Shown here piece after piece: positions 8,433-17,051 of a stretch of DNA of 64,000 nt. The stretch comes from Streptomyces atratus. GTDB lineage: Bacteria; Actinomycetota; Actinomycetes; Streptomycetales; Streptomycetaceae. How positions within the stretch are numbered: the first letter of the stretch is position 1; each line of letters opens with the position of its first letter. The stretch covers positions 310,001 through 374,000 of the forward strand of contig NZ_BMRN01000004.1 of the NCBI RefSeq assembly GCF_014648655.1. Reading direction: 5' to 3'. Both the position numbers and the translations under genes were made by a program. Below the pieces are notes generated by a model. That model was not told where the DNA came from. It searched no databases and worked only from the letters and a program-made list of their open reading frames with translations.

Positions 8433-9992
8433 TCACGACGACGCGGTGCCGGCCGTGCAGTCGGCCGGTGATGTCCCCGGGTCCGTCAGCGCCAGACCGA
8501 GCTGGGCGCGTTCGGTGACCCAGCGGCTCGGGCGGTGACGCGGGTCGCCCGTCGTGCGGTGCAGCGCCCGGTGCAGCTCCAGCATCCGTTCGGCGCCGAT
8601 CCGGTCGCCCCAGGCCAGCGGGCCGACGGGGTAGCCGAGCCCGGCCGTGACGGCCAGGTCGATATCGGCGGGGGTGGCGATGGAGCGCTCCGCGATCGAT
8701 GCCGCGACCGAGACGATCGAGGCGAGCAGCCGCTGAGCGACCGAGCCCGCCGTGTCCCGTACCACCGAGACCGCGTAGGGCTCGTCGCCGTCCGCCGCCC
8801 GGGCCAGCACCGCGCGGGCGTCGCGCGCGGCGGCCGGATCCGCCGCCGGGGTCACGGCCAGCACCCGCCGCCGGCCGGCCGGCGGCAGCGGGTCCACGCC
8901 GAAGGTGCGCCCCGCGGGCAACCGGTGTGCGGCGATCACGGAGGCCACCGTGACGCCCCAGACCGGGACCAGTACGAGGGCGTCGGCGGACGGCTCCGTG
9001 CCCGTCTCGACGACGGCTCCCGCAGCGGTCAGCGCCGCACGCAGCACGGCCGCGTCCCGGGCCTGCGGTGCGGCGCCGTGGACGAACACCGGGCGGTTCG
9101 CGTCGCCCATGACCGGTGGTTCCGGGGCCGGGGCGGGCGCCTGGCGGCCGTGGTCGAACCAGCCGCGCCCGGTCTTGCGGCCGTGCAGCCCGGCGGCCAC
9201 CCGGTTCGGGGTGAGATAGGAGGGGCGGAGCCGGTCCGCGTACCGGAATCCCTGCCAGATCGAGTCGATCACCGCGGCCGTCACATCCAGGCCTGTGAGG
9301 TCCATCAGCTCGAACGGACCCATCCGCAGGCCGAGCACATCGCGGGCGATCCGGTCGATGCCCGCCGGGTCGCCGATCGTCTCCTCCAGCAGCGCGAGCG
9401 CCTCGGTCACCAGACCGCGGCCTGCGTGATTGACCAGGAATCCGGGGGTGTCGGCGACCGTGACCGCACGGTGCCCGCAGCTCTCGACGAGCTCGGTGAG
9501 GGACGGCACGATCTCCGCGCGGGTGGCCGCACCCGGCACGATCTCGACGATCCTCATCAGCGGTACCGGGTTGAAGAAGTGCAGCCCTGCCAGGCGCGTC
9601 GGGTCCTTCAGCGCCGCGGCGATCCGGGTGACCGACAGGGACGAGGTGTTGGTCGCGAAGACGGCCGTCGCGGGCAGCGCCTGCTCCAGCCGGCCGAAGA
9701 CCTCCGTCTTGGTGTCGAGGTCCTCCCGCACGGCCTCGATGACCAGCTCGACATCCGGGCCCTCCCCCCAGGGGTCGTCCAGCGGGATCAGCCGCTCCAG
9801 GGCGGCGGCACAGTCCTCGGCGGACATCCGGCCCTTCTGTACGGCCCGTTCGAGCATGGACCGTACGAAGTCCACGGCGGCCGTCACCGCCTCCGTCCGT
9901 ACGTCGCACAGCTCGACGGTGTGTCCGGCGGTCGCCGCCCACTGGGCGATGCCGCGGCCCATGGCCCCGGCGCCGACGATCCTGATTCGCAT
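8433..9992 (-). CDS. 3-hydroxyacyl-CoA dehydrogenase (duplicated C-terminal domain)
   Basis: 519-aa NAD-dependent oxidation of 3-hydroxyacyl-CoA. The N-terminal Rossmann domain shows IVGAGAMGRGIAQWAA. The catalytic His lies in LHFFNPVPLMRIVEIVPG and the Asn in DTPGFLVNHAGRGLVTEAL. One helical domain (FELMDLTGLDV, then HGRKTGRGWFDHG) is followed by a low-complexity linker and a second degenerate helical domain (ITIATPADIDLAV-like TPADIDLAVTAGLGYP), as in PaaH-type enzymes. I start at the ATG of MRIRIVGAG, with AGAGGA about 13 nt upstream; an ATG ten codons earlier (MSHPERT) is possible. It is followed upstream by a CoA-transferase fragment and lies near a thiolase, so a fatty- or aromatic-acid role is likely. 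Confidence 0.87.
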   Translation of the reverse strand: MRIRIVGAGAMGRGIAQWAATAGHTVELCDVRTEAVTAAVDFVRSMLERAVQKGRMSAEDCAAALERLIPLDDPWGEGPDVELVIEAVREDLDTKTEVFGRLEQALPATAVFATNTSSLSVTRIAAALKDPTRLAGLHFFNPVPLMRIVEIVPGAATRAEIVPSLTELVESCGHRAVTVADTPGFLVNHAGRGLVTEALALLEETIGDPAGIDRIARDVLGLRMGPFELMDLTGLDVTAAVIDSIWQGFRYADRLRPSYLTPNRVAAGLHGRKTGRGWFDHGRQAPAPAPEPPVMGDANRPVFVHGAAPQARDAAVLRAALTAAGAVVETGTEPSADALVLVPVWGVTVASVIAAHRLPAGRTFGVDPLPPAGRRRVLAVTPAADPAAARDARAVLARAADGDEPYAVSVVRDTAGSVAQRLLASIVSVAASIAERSIATPADIDLAVTAGLGYPVGPLAWGDRIGAERMLELHRALHRTTGDPRHRPSRWVTERAQLGLALTDPGTSPADCTAGTASS

Positions 9993-10032
9993 GGCGGTTG
10001 CGGTCCTCTCGGGGTGTGACATCTGATTCGTC

Positions 10033-10266
10033 TCAGCGAAGATAGACGCGGTCCGGGTCAACGCCCTCGCGCAGCGGCGGCAGTTCGGCCGCGGTCGGCG
10101 GCGGTACGGCCTCGACCTTGTCGGCGACCAGCAGGTCCCAGCCGGTGGCCGCCCGTACCTGTTCGACGGTGACGCCCGGGTGGACGGCGACCAGCCGCAG
10201 CTCCTCGCCGATGCCCGCACGGGTCAGGGTGCCCAGTTCGGTGATGACCCGGGCGACACCGGCCAC
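10033..10266 (-). pseudogene. C-terminal remnant of CoA-transferase subunit B
   Basis: 77 codons whose product aligns with the last third of acetate/3-oxoadipate CoA-transferase beta subunits (VARVITELGTLTR, VAVHPGVTVEQVRAATGWDLLV). Full-length subunits are about 210-250 aa, so the catalytic Glu region is missing. The fragment still has a strong Shine-Dalgarno (AGGAGGAG) and a GTG start, so a short peptide could be made. The neighbouring dehydrogenase, LysR regulator and thiolase fit a former CoA-transferase-containing catabolic operon. Confidence 0.7.
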
Positions 10267-10324
10267 GGTGCTCCTCCTGCTCTGCGTGCGCCCAGTTCAT
10301 GCGCGTGGCCCCACCGTGTCAGCG

Positions 10325-10390
10325 GCTATTGATTGCTGTCCAATACCAAATTAAGGTCGCACCAAGACGTCTGATTAATGAATTGGATCG
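10325..10390. promoter_or_regulatory. AT-rich divergent control region of the LysR gene and the CoA-transferase/dehydrogenase unit
   Basis: An unusually AT-rich stretch sits between the divergent units, with TCCAAT (10339-10344) inverted as ATTGGA (10382-10387) and several T-N11-A pairs. LysR proteins normally bind such sites next to their own gene. Site assignment is inference. Confidence 0.35.
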
Positions 10391-10435
10391 ATGGATCCGG
10401 TTGGTGGAGACCGGCCGGTGACCGGAGCGGCGGGC

Positions 10436-11365
10436 ATGGAACTGCGTCATCTCTCCGCGTTCGTCGCGGTCGCCGAGGAACTGCACTTCGGGCGGGCCGC
10501 GAAGCGGCTGCAGATGGCCCAGCCGCCGCTGAGTCAGCAGATCCGGCAGCTGGAGAAGGAACTGGGCGTCCAGCTCTTCGAACGCAACACCCGGTCGGTG
10601 CGGCTCACCAGCGCGGGGGAGTCCTTCCTCCAGCCGGTACGGACCGTGCTCGACGACCTCGACACAGCGGTGCGGGCCGCGAAGGCGGCCGGCCGCGGCG
10701 AGCACGGACGGGTCACCATCGGCTTCGCGGGCGCCTCCAGCCACGAGACGCTGCCGCTCCTCACCCGCGCCGTGCGCGCCGCCCACCCCGCCCTCGAACT
10801 GGTCATGAAGGGGCAGACGTACGCCAATGTCGCCCTCGACCGGGTCGCAGACGGCTCGCTCGACCTGGGATTCGTTCGGCTGCCGGTGACCCGGGCGGGG
10901 GTGGCGTACCGGGTGATCGACGAGGAGGAGCTGGTGTGCGCACTGCCCTCGGACCACCGGCTCGCCCGGCTGGAGAGCGTCCCCATCGACGTCCTCGCCG
11001 AGGAGCCCTTCGTCGCCTTCCCCGCCAACACGGGCTCCACGGTGCGCGACGCGATGGTCGGGGCCTGTGAGGCCGCCGGGTTCAACCCGCGTGTGGTGCA
11101 GGAGGCGCCCGACTCGTACACCATCCTTGCGTTGGTCGCCGCGGGCGTCGGCGTGACGCTCACCGTCACCTCCGTACAGCACATCCAGCAGAACGGCCTC
11201 GTCTACCGGCCCCTGTCCGGACCGCCCATCCGGCTCCGGGCGGCGCTGGCCTGGCGGGCCGACAATCCTTCCGCCGTTCTGCGGGCGGTGCTCGCGGTGG
11301 CGGAGGAGGCCCTGCCCACGCCGGAGGGTCCGGCCGGGGACCGAACCACCGCAAGTCGCCATTGA
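10436..11365 (+). CDS. LysR-family transcriptional regulator
   Basis: 309 aa. The N-terminal winged HTH reads MELRHLSAFVAVAEELHFG, then MAQPPLSQQIRQLEKELGV and LFERNTRSVRLTSAG. A periplasmic-binding-like effector domain occupies residues 90-300 (VTIGFAGASSH, FVRLPVTR). I start at ATG 10436 because GGAGCGG precedes it and the family begins exactly there; the frame is open 15 codons further upstream. It is divergent from the CoA-transferase remnant and dehydrogenase and 103 bp upstream of a thiolase in the same direction, so it probably controls this CoA-thioester pathway. Confidence 0.87.
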   Translation: MELRHLSAFVAVAEELHFGRAAKRLQMAQPPLSQQIRQLEKELGVQLFERNTRSVRLTSAGESFLQPVRTVLDDLDTAVRAAKAAGRGEHGRVTIGFAGASSHETLPLLTRAVRAAHPALELVMKGQTYANVALDRVADGSLDLGFVRLPVTRAGVAYRVIDEEELVCALPSDHRLARLESVPIDVLAEEPFVAFPANTGSTVRDAMVGACEAAGFNPRVVQEAPDSYTILALVAAGVGVTLTVTSVQHIQQNGLVYRPLSGPPIRLRAALAWRADNPSAVLRAVLAVAEEALPTPEGPAGDRTTASRH

Positions 11366-11468
11366 GACGCGCCACGTCTTGAACCAGGGCGAACTGGATA
11401 TTGGACCGACTCAGTCGCCGGGTGCAAGGGTCGGCGGCATACGCCCCTCGCCACCGAAAGGTCACGCC

Positions 11469-12698
11469 GTGCCCGACCAGCAGCTCGATGTCGTCATCTG
11501 TGAACCGCTGCGCACCCCCATCGGCCGTTTCGGCGGAGTGTTCGCACAGCAGGCGCCGGCCGCACTTGCCGCACGCGTCATCGCCGAGGTCGTGGCCCGT
11601 ACCGGAATCGACCCCGCCGCGGTCGACGAGGTGATCCTCGGACACGCATACCCGTCCGCGGAGGCCCCCGCGATCGGCCGGGTCGCGGCCCTCGACGCCG
11701 GACTGCCCGAGACCGTCACCGGATCCCAGATCGACCGTCGCTGCGGCTCCGGCCTCCAGGCCGTCCTCGACGCGGCGATGCAGATCCGGGCCGGCTTCAG
11801 CGAGGTCGTCATCGCGGGCGGCGTCGACGTGATGAGCGCCGCCCCGTACTACACGCACGACGGCCGCTGGGGCATCAAGGGCCCCGGCCTCCAGCTCCAC
11901 GACGCGCTGGCCCGCGGCAGGGTCACCGCGGGTGGCGTCAACCACCCCGTACCGGGCGGCATGATCGAGACAGCCGAGAATCTGCGCCGCGCGTACGGCA
12001 TCAGCCGCGCCGACCAGGACGCCCTCGCCCTGCGCTCGCAGCAGCGCGCCGGCCGGGCCGCGATGGAGGGACGGTACGACGCGGAGACCGTCCCCGTCAC
12101 CGTACGGACCCGCAAGGGCGAGACGCTTGTCACCGCCGACGAACACCCCCGCCCCGACACCACCGCCGAACAGCTTGCCGCGCTGCGCCCGATCATGGCG
12201 AAGTCCGACCCCGGGGCGACCGTCACCGCGGGCAACGCCAGCGGTCAGAACGACGCAGCCGCAGCCTGCCTGGTGACCAGCGCGGCCACCGCCGGACGGC
12301 TCGGCCTCACCCCGCTGGTCCGGCTGGTCTCCTTCGCCCGCGCCGGGGTGCCCGCCGCGACCATGGGCATCGGCCCCGTTCCGGCGACCCGGGCCGCCCT
12401 CGACCGCGCCGGACTCAGCCTCACCGACCTCGACCTGATCGAGATCAACGAGGCCTTCGCCGCCCAAGTGCTCGCCTGCACCCGCGAGTTGGGACTCGGC
12501 GACACCGACCACGAACAGCGCATCAACGTCAACGGATCCGGCGTCTCCCTCGGCCACCCGGTCGGCGCCACAGGTGCCCGGATCCTCGCCACACTGACCC
12601 GCGAGCTGCACCGCCGCGAGGCCCGGTACGGCCTGGAGACCATGTGCATCGGCGGCGGACAGGGCCTCGCCGCGATCTTCGAGCGCATCGCGTCCTGA
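11469..12698 (+). CDS. acetyl-CoA C-acyltransferase (thiolase)
   Basis: 409 aa. Thiolytic cleavage of 3-ketoacyl-CoA or its reverse condensation. The acyl-accepting Cys lies in IDRRCGSGLQAV (about residue 91), NEAFAAQVLA and GVSLGHPVGATGARIL carry the Asn-Glu and His motifs, and the proton-transfer Cys is in METMCIGGGQGLAAIFE-type sequence at the end. The GTG start is chosen because GAAAGG lies 8 nt before it. The gene completes a dehydrogenase-thiolase pair around the LysR regulator. A strong hairpin follows 78 bp after the stop. Confidence 0.9.
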   Translation: MPDQQLDVVICEPLRTPIGRFGGVFAQQAPAALAARVIAEVVARTGIDPAAVDEVILGHAYPSAEAPAIGRVAALDAGLPETVTGSQIDRRCGSGLQAVLDAAMQIRAGFSEVVIAGGVDVMSAAPYYTHDGRWGIKGPGLQLHDALARGRVTAGGVNHPVPGGMIETAENLRRAYGISRADQDALALRSQQRAGRAAMEGRYDAETVPVTVRTRKGETLVTADEHPRPDTTAEQLAALRPIMAKSDPGATVTAGNASGQNDAAAACLVTSAATAGRLGLTPLVRLVSFARAGVPAATMGIGPVPATRAALDRAGLSLTDLDLIEINEAFAAQVLACTRELGLGDTDHEQRINVNGSGVSLGHPVGATGARILATLTRELHRREARYGLETMCIGGGQGLAAIFERIAS

Positions 12699-12776
12699 GG
12701 AACGCCATGAACTCGAAGGGTCCGCGAAACCGGCATGCGTGGCGGAGTCGCTGACGCATTTCTGTCCGTGGAGCAG

Positions 12777-12836
12777 CCGGGAACGCGGGGCGGGCCGGGG
12801 TGGTGTTCATCGCCCCGGTCCGCCCCGCGTTCCCGG
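12777..12836. terminator. 24-bp-stem hairpin terminator
   Basis: Arms 12777-12800 and 12813-12836 pair over 24 positions with one G-U, around a 12-nt loop. It lies downstream of the thiolase and of the minus-strand membrane-protein remnant, so it probably served both. Confidence 0.75.
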
Positions 12837-12849
12837 AATTCCCGTTGTG

Positions 12850-13060
12850 TCAGCCGGACGCCGTCATGCGCGAGGCCGCGTCCCGTTCCGTCTCCAGCGG
12901 CACCGCGAGATGGTTCCGCTCCGCATCCGGATCGGTGAGCCGGTTCAGCCTGGCCGGTACATCGAACCCGACCAGCAGCACCGTGATCACCGTGCCCGCG
13001 AAGGTCAGCACGGCCGGCGCCTTCCCCAGATCCGTCCCGGACGCCAGATGCGCACCCAGG
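12850..13060 (-). pseudogene. C-terminal remnant of a membrane protein
   Basis: Reading the minus strand to the TGA at 12852..12850 gives a coding-like tail: a hydrophobic helix (APAVLTFAGTVITVLLVGF) then DVPARLNRLTDPDAERNHL and a hydrophilic end. No start codon or upstream part exists; the frame loses sense at about 13060, where the FCD remnant begins on the other strand. The family is not identified; the tail looks like the cytoplasmic end of a transporter. Confidence 0.5.
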
Positions 13061-13062
13061 GC

Positions 13063-13243
13063 GGCCGTGGACCGGGTGCGCGAGGACCTCGACGACGGCC
13101 ATCAGGACCCCGCGGCCACCTGTGCCCAGCACCGCGAGATCGTCGAGGCGATCGAGGCGGCCGACGGTGAACGCGCGGTGCATGCCATGTGCACCCACTT
13201 CGACGGCATCCGCGGCCGCCTCCAACCGGTAGCGGCCCCGTAG
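13063..13243 (+). pseudogene. C-terminal remnant of a GntR/FCD-domain regulator
   Basis: The last 60 codons (VDRVREDLDDGH..., then HREIVEAIEAADGERAV and MCTHFDGIRGRL) match the C-terminal helices of the FCD ligand domain of FadR-type GntR regulators. The winged-helix domain and most of the FCD domain are absent. It abuts the membrane-protein remnant pointing the other way, as if one deletion removed both 5' halves of a divergent pair. Confidence 0.55.
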
Positions 13244-13301
13244 GCGGGCGCCTCGGGCGTCGGTGGGAGGTGCGGCCGACGGTTCGCGCGACCCGTCCCC
13301 G

Positions 13302-13892
13302 TCACCGTCCTACGGCTGCTCCCGTGATCGCGGTGACCGCCATCCGTACTGCCCGGTCCGTCACCGCCACATGGTCGTCGCCCGCCTCGATCGCCGTCGT
13401 GGCGGCGTTGACGATCCCCTGCAGCAGCAGCGCCGTGCGCCGCGGGTCCTCCTCGCCCAGCTCGGTGAGAGCGCCGATCAGCGGGGTGAGCAGCTCCCGG
13501 TGGACCCGCGCCGCGCTCTCCCGCACCACTGTCGCGTCCCGGACCCCGGCCAGCGCCTGGGCGATCCGGTGCTCCCCGCTGCGCACCAGCTCCAGCTGGG
13601 ACGACACATAGGCGGCGATCTTCTCCTCGGGCGTGCCGGCCACCGACATGCCGGACTGGATGGCGTCCGTCCAGCGCGGCATCGCGTCCTCGACGACGGC
13701 GGCGAGCAGTTCGGGGCGGCCGGGGAAGTATTTGTAGACGCTGTTGCGGGCGAGGCCCGTGGCTCTGGCGACCGCGGTGAAGGTCACGGCCTCCGCGTCG
13801 CCGCCCTCCAGCAGTTCGCGCGCTGCCCGCACCAGGGCCAGCCGCTGCTGGGCATGGTGCTCGGCGACCGTGGCAGCTCTGATCTTGGGCAC
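13302..13892 (-). CDS. TetR-family repressor of the adjacent ABC exporter
   Basis: 196 aa. The N-terminal HTH reads ALVRAARELLEGGDAEAVTF, then TAVARATGLARNSVYKYFPG with the usual Y-x-Y/H-F turn; a helical ligand domain follows. GTG start. It is divergent from a two-gene ABC transporter with 115 bp between starts, and two related palindromes lie in that gap, the standard arrangement for a self-regulated local repressor. The ligand, perhaps the exported compound, cannot be told. Confidence 0.87.
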   Translation of the reverse strand: MPKIRAATVAEHHAQQRLALVRAARELLEGGDAEAVTFTAVARATGLARNSVYKYFPGRPELLAAVVEDAMPRWTDAIQSGMSVAGTPEEKIAAYVSSQLELVRSGEHRIAQALAGVRDATVVRESAARVHRELLTPLIGALTELGEEDPRRTALLLQGIVNAATTAIEAGDDHVAVTDRAVRMAVTAITGAAVGR

Positions 13893-13934
13893 GGGCCCAG
13901 TCTAGAAGCCCCGGCTCTCTGTCGACCCCCACTT

Positions 13935-13951
13935 GGGGACGCTGCGTCCCC
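13935..13951. promoter_or_regulatory. candidate TetR operator 1
   Basis: Perfect inverted repeat, GGGGACGC and GCGTCCCC around a single T, in the gap between the TetR gene and the exporter. It shares the GGGACG/CGTCCC core with operator 2. Confidence 0.5.
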
Positions 13952-13958
13952 ATCATCT

Positions 13959-13985
13959 ATGTTAGCGACGCACCGTCCCTAACAT
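13959..13985. promoter_or_regulatory. candidate TetR operator 2
   Basis: 12-nt arms ATGTTAGCGACG and CGTCCCTAACAT with one mismatch around CAC, ending 22 bp before the exporter start. A -10-like TATGTT overlaps the left arm, so binding would block exporter transcription. Confidence 0.55.
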
Positions 13986-14007
13986 CGATCCATCGAAGGG
14001 AACCGCC

Positions 14008-15129
14008 GTGTTCCTCGCTCTGCTGGAGCTGCGCGCCGCCCGAGGGCGCTTTCTGCTCATGGGCTCCGTCGTGGTGCTCGTCGCCGCACTCGTCGGCATC
14101 GTCTCCGGCTTCACCACCGGTCTGGGTGACGACACCATTTCCGCGCTGCGCCGCCTGCCTGCCTCGCAGTTCGTCTTCTCCTCGGACGCCCGGTCCGACC
14201 AGTTCGCCCGAAGCCTCCTCGACGAAAGAACCGCCGCTGCCTGGCGCAAGGACGCGGACACCGACATGACACCGCTGGGTGTCTCCATCACCCGCGGTAC
14301 GACGAACCGGGGCGCCGAGGTCGACCTCGCCGCGTTCGGGGTCGAGCCCGAGTCCTTCCTCAGCCCCTCCGTGACCCAGGGCGACGACCTCGCGGACGCG
14401 TCCGCGGACAGCATCGTGATGTCCGCCGGACTCGCCGACGAGGGCGTACGCGTCGGCGACACCCTGGTCATCGACCGGCTCGGTATCAAGCTGCACGTCA
14501 TCGGGCTGACCGAGCGCTCCGGCTACGGCCATGTGCCCGCCGCCTACGTCCCGCTGAGGACCTGGCAGCGCATTCGCTTCAGCGCCCCGGGCTCCCAGGC
14601 CTCCGCCGCCACCGAGATCCCCGACCAGTTCAGCGCCCTGGCCCTGCGCACCCCGGCCAAGGTGTCGACCGCCGACCTCGACGAGCGGCACTCCACCACC
14701 ACCCTCACCAAGGAGAAGGCGTACGAGGCGGCCCCCGGCTACACCGGCGAACGCGTCACCATGAACTCGATCCAGGTCTTCCTCTACCTGATCGCCCCCC
14801 TGGTGGTCGGTGCCTTCTTCGCCGTATGGACCGTGCAGCGACAGCCGGAACTGGCCCTGCTGCGCGCACTGGGCGCATCCCGGCGTCGACTGCTCGCCCA
14901 CACCGTGCTCCAGGCGGCCCTCGTCGTCGTACTCGGCACCGTCGCCGGCGCCGTACTGGCCGGAGCGGTCGGGCTGCTGGTCGGTGAACAAGTGCCGTTC
15001 AGCCTGCCCGCCACCACCCTCGCCGTCACCATGTGCACCGTCGCGGCCGTCGGCCTCGCGGGCACCGCCCTGACCCTGCGCCGGGTCACCGCAGCCGACC
15101 CGCTGACCATGCTGGGAGCCAACCGATGA
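14008..15129 (+). CDS. FtsX/MacB-type ABC transporter permease
   Basis: 373 aa. One N-terminal membrane segment (FLLMGSVVVLVAALVGIVSG), a 230-residue extracytoplasmic domain, then three membrane segments (FLYLIAPLVVGAFFAVWTVQ, VLQAALVVVLGTVAGAVLAGA, TTLAVTMCTVAAVGLAGTAL) typical of FtsX-like permeases. This class usually exports lipophilic molecules or peptides, or signals mechanically, rather than importing. GTG start with GAAGGGAA upstream. The stop overlaps the ATPase start as ATGA, so the two are translationally coupled. Probably repressed by the divergent TetR protein. Confidence 0.85.
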   Translation: MFLALLELRAARGRFLLMGSVVVLVAALVGIVSGFTTGLGDDTISALRRLPASQFVFSSDARSDQFARSLLDERTAAAWRKDADTDMTPLGVSITRGTTNRGAEVDLAAFGVEPESFLSPSVTQGDDLADASADSIVMSAGLADEGVRVGDTLVIDRLGIKLHVIGLTERSGYGHVPAAYVPLRTWQRIRFSAPGSQASAATEIPDQFSALALRTPAKVSTADLDERHSTTTLTKEKAYEAAPGYTGERVTMNSIQVFLYLIAPLVVGAFFAVWTVQRQPELALLRALGASRRRLLAHTVLQAALVVVLGTVAGAVLAGAVGLLVGEQVPFSLPATTLAVTMCTVAAVGLAGTALTLRRVTAADPLTMLGANR

Positions 15130-15818
15130 GCCTCGAACTGACCGGCGTCACCGTCGCGTTCGGCCACGCCGACGCCCGTACCACCGTTTTCGACGGCCTC
15201 GACGTCACCTTCGAACCGGGCCGTATGACCGCCCTCGTCGGACCGTCGGGCTCCGGCAAATCCACGCTGCTCGCCGTCGCGGGGGCGCTGCTGCGCCCCA
15301 CAGCCGGGCAGGTCCTGCTGGACGGCGAGGACTTCGCCGGACTCTCCGACGCCCGGCGCGCCAAAGTACGCCGGGAACGCATCGGCTACATGTTCCAGAG
15401 CGGCAATCTGCTCTCCGGACTGACCGCCGTCGAGCAGCTCCTGGCCGCCGCGTACATCAGCGGCGAACGGCCCCGCGCGCACCGTTCCCGCGCCGAAGAG
15501 GCCCTGACCGGGGTGGGCCTCGGCCACCGCCTGCGCCACCGCCCCGAGCAGCTCTCCGGCGGCGAACGCCAGCGCGTCGCACTGGCCCGTGCGCTCTTCC
15601 TCTCTCCGAAACTCCTGCTGGTCGACGAACCGACCGCAGCCGTCGACCGTTCGCAGGCCGGCGAACTGGCCGAACTGCTCGCCGAGCGCACCCGCCGGGA
15701 CGGCTGTGTGACGGTCGTCGCCACGCACGACCCCGCCGTGGCCGAGGCGGCCGACCGGGTCGTGGACATGGCCGAACTGAGCGTAACCGGAGCTTCGGCC
15801 GGGCTGTCCGGCCGCTGA
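15126..15818 (+). CDS. ABC transporter ATP-binding protein
   Basis: 230-aa nucleotide-binding subunit for the preceding permease. Walker A GPSGSGKST is near residue 40, the signature is LSGGERQRVALARAL, Walker B is LLLVDEPTAAVD, and the H-loop is VATHDPAV. It is of the LolD/MacB size class, which matches the FtsX-like permease. The 4-nt overlap with the permease gene indicates a 1:1 operon. Confidence 0.9.
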   Translation: MSLELTGVTVAFGHADARTTVFDGLDVTFEPGRMTALVGPSGSGKSTLLAVAGALLRPTAGQVLLDGEDFAGLSDARRAKVRRERIGYMFQSGNLLSGLTAVEQLLAAAYISGERPRAHRSRAEEALTGVGLGHRLRHRPEQLSGGERQRVALARALFLSPKLLLVDEPTAAVDRSQAGELAELLAERTRRDGCVTVVATHDPAVAEAADRVVDMAELSVTGASAGLSGR

Positions 15819-15838
15819 GCCGCGCGGTGACGGGCCCG

Positions 15839-17041
15839 TCAGCGCTGATGAACGCCGCCGTACAGATAACTTCTGGCGCCGTTCAATGTGGCACGGCTCC
15901 ACGCGTCCACATCGGCGGGCCCCATCGCCGGCCAGTCGGGTGTGTTCTCGACCAGCGCACGCCCCAGCCTGCGTCCCAGCCCGACCAGTCGGGCCCCCTC
16001 GGCGGTGCGCTCGTGCGCGTACCGGCGCAATGCCGCGGCCGCCGAGGGGGATTCGCGCAGCGTCCGCTCCAGACACAGCGCGTCCTGGAGCGCCTTGACC
16101 GCTCCGCTGGCGGTGTGCGGCCTGGTGACACTCGCCGCGTCGCCCGCCAGCAGGAACGGCGGTTCGGCCGCCCGGGGCACTACGAAGTCGGCAACCGGAT
16201 GGAGCGCCTGGGAGGTGTGCTCCCCCCGGGCGACGACATCGGCCCACTCCGCCGGGAAGTGCTCATCGGCGATGTTCCGCACATACGCAGCGGAGACCGG
16301 GACTTTTGAAGCCGAAACCGAAGCCGAAACCGAAGCCGAAACCGGGGGAGGTGCGTAGATGGCGTACGCCAGCAGACGCGATCCCGGATCTGCACCCGGA
16401 ATCAGGTAGAACACACCGTGCCCGCCCGCAAATCCCAGCGTGATCCAGGCGGTCTTCAGCAGCTCCAGTACCTTGGGATGGTCGCGTAGCGCGCTCAGCG
16501 GAATCGTGCCCCGCCACACCAGGTATCCGGCGGGAGCAGGACGTACCTCGGGTGCGATCAGCTCGCGGGTGACGGACCGGTGCCCGTCGGCCCCGACGAC
16601 GATGTCGTATTCCTGCTCCCCGTCCGCGGTGCGGATCAGGGCGTGGCCGGAGTGCGTGCGGCCGACGGAGCCGACAGGCAGCCCGCGGTGATACGCGCTC
16701 TCCCCGATGTTCGAGCGCAACGCCCGCCACAACAGGCCCCAGTTGCACGGCGTCACCGGACTCGACTGCCGGGCCAGCTCACGTGCCGAGTGCCGCCCCG
16801 GCGCCCGCGTGAGCCAGATGCGGGTGGCGACCGGCGCCGTGGGCATGTCTGCGCCCAGGTACCCGCCCGCGACCAGCTCCTGATGCAGCGGCGGCGGGAT
16901 GACGATGCCGAACCCCCGGTCCTGCAACTCGCCGCTGCTGCGCTCGTGGACGGTGACCTCCGCCCCGGCTCGGGTGCCGGCGATCGCCATGGCGCAGCCG
17001 GCGATGCTGCCGCCGACCACCCCGATGCGTAAAGCTGTCAT
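15839..17041 (-). CDS. FAD-dependent monooxygenase (PHBH-like)
   Basis: 400 aa. N-terminal dinucleotide motif IGVVGGSIAGCAMA, the DG motif VVGADGHRSVTREL in the middle, and the second FAD motif LLAGDAASVTRPHTASG near residue 310, all in the order of aromatic-ring hydroxylases. Class A enzymes hydroxylate phenolic substrates with NAD(P)H; the substrate is not readable. Around residue 240 lies an odd run of alternating Ser, Val and Ala encoded by three exact 12-bp repeats, which is atypical for the family. The start is the ATG of MTALRIGVVGG. Confidence 0.82.
   Translation of the reverse strand: MTALRIGVVGGSIAGCAMAIAGTRAGAEVTVHERSSGELQDRGFGIVIPPPLHQELVAGGYLGADMPTAPVATRIWLTRAPGRHSARELARQSSPVTPCNWGLLWRALRSNIGESAYHRGLPVGSVGRTHSGHALIRTADGEQEYDIVVGADGHRSVTRELIAPEVRPAPAGYLVWRGTIPLSALRDHPKVLELLKTAWITLGFAGGHGVFYLIPGADPGSRLLAYAIYAPPPVSASVSASVSASKVPVSAAYVRNIADEHFPAEWADVVARGEHTSQALHPVADFVVPRAAEPPFLLAGDAASVTRPHTASGAVKALQDALCLERTLRESPSAAAALRRYAHERTAEGARLVGLGRRLGRALVENTPDWPAMGPADVDAWSRATLNGARSYLYGGVHQR
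16308..16343 (-). repeat. three perfect 12-bp tandem repeats inside the monooxygenase gene
   Basis: GAAGCCGAAACC occurs three times head to tail. On the coding strand each copy adds four residues (S/V/A/S order), so copy-number change would keep frame. Confidence 0.9.
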
Positions 17042-17051
17042 TGCCACCGTG

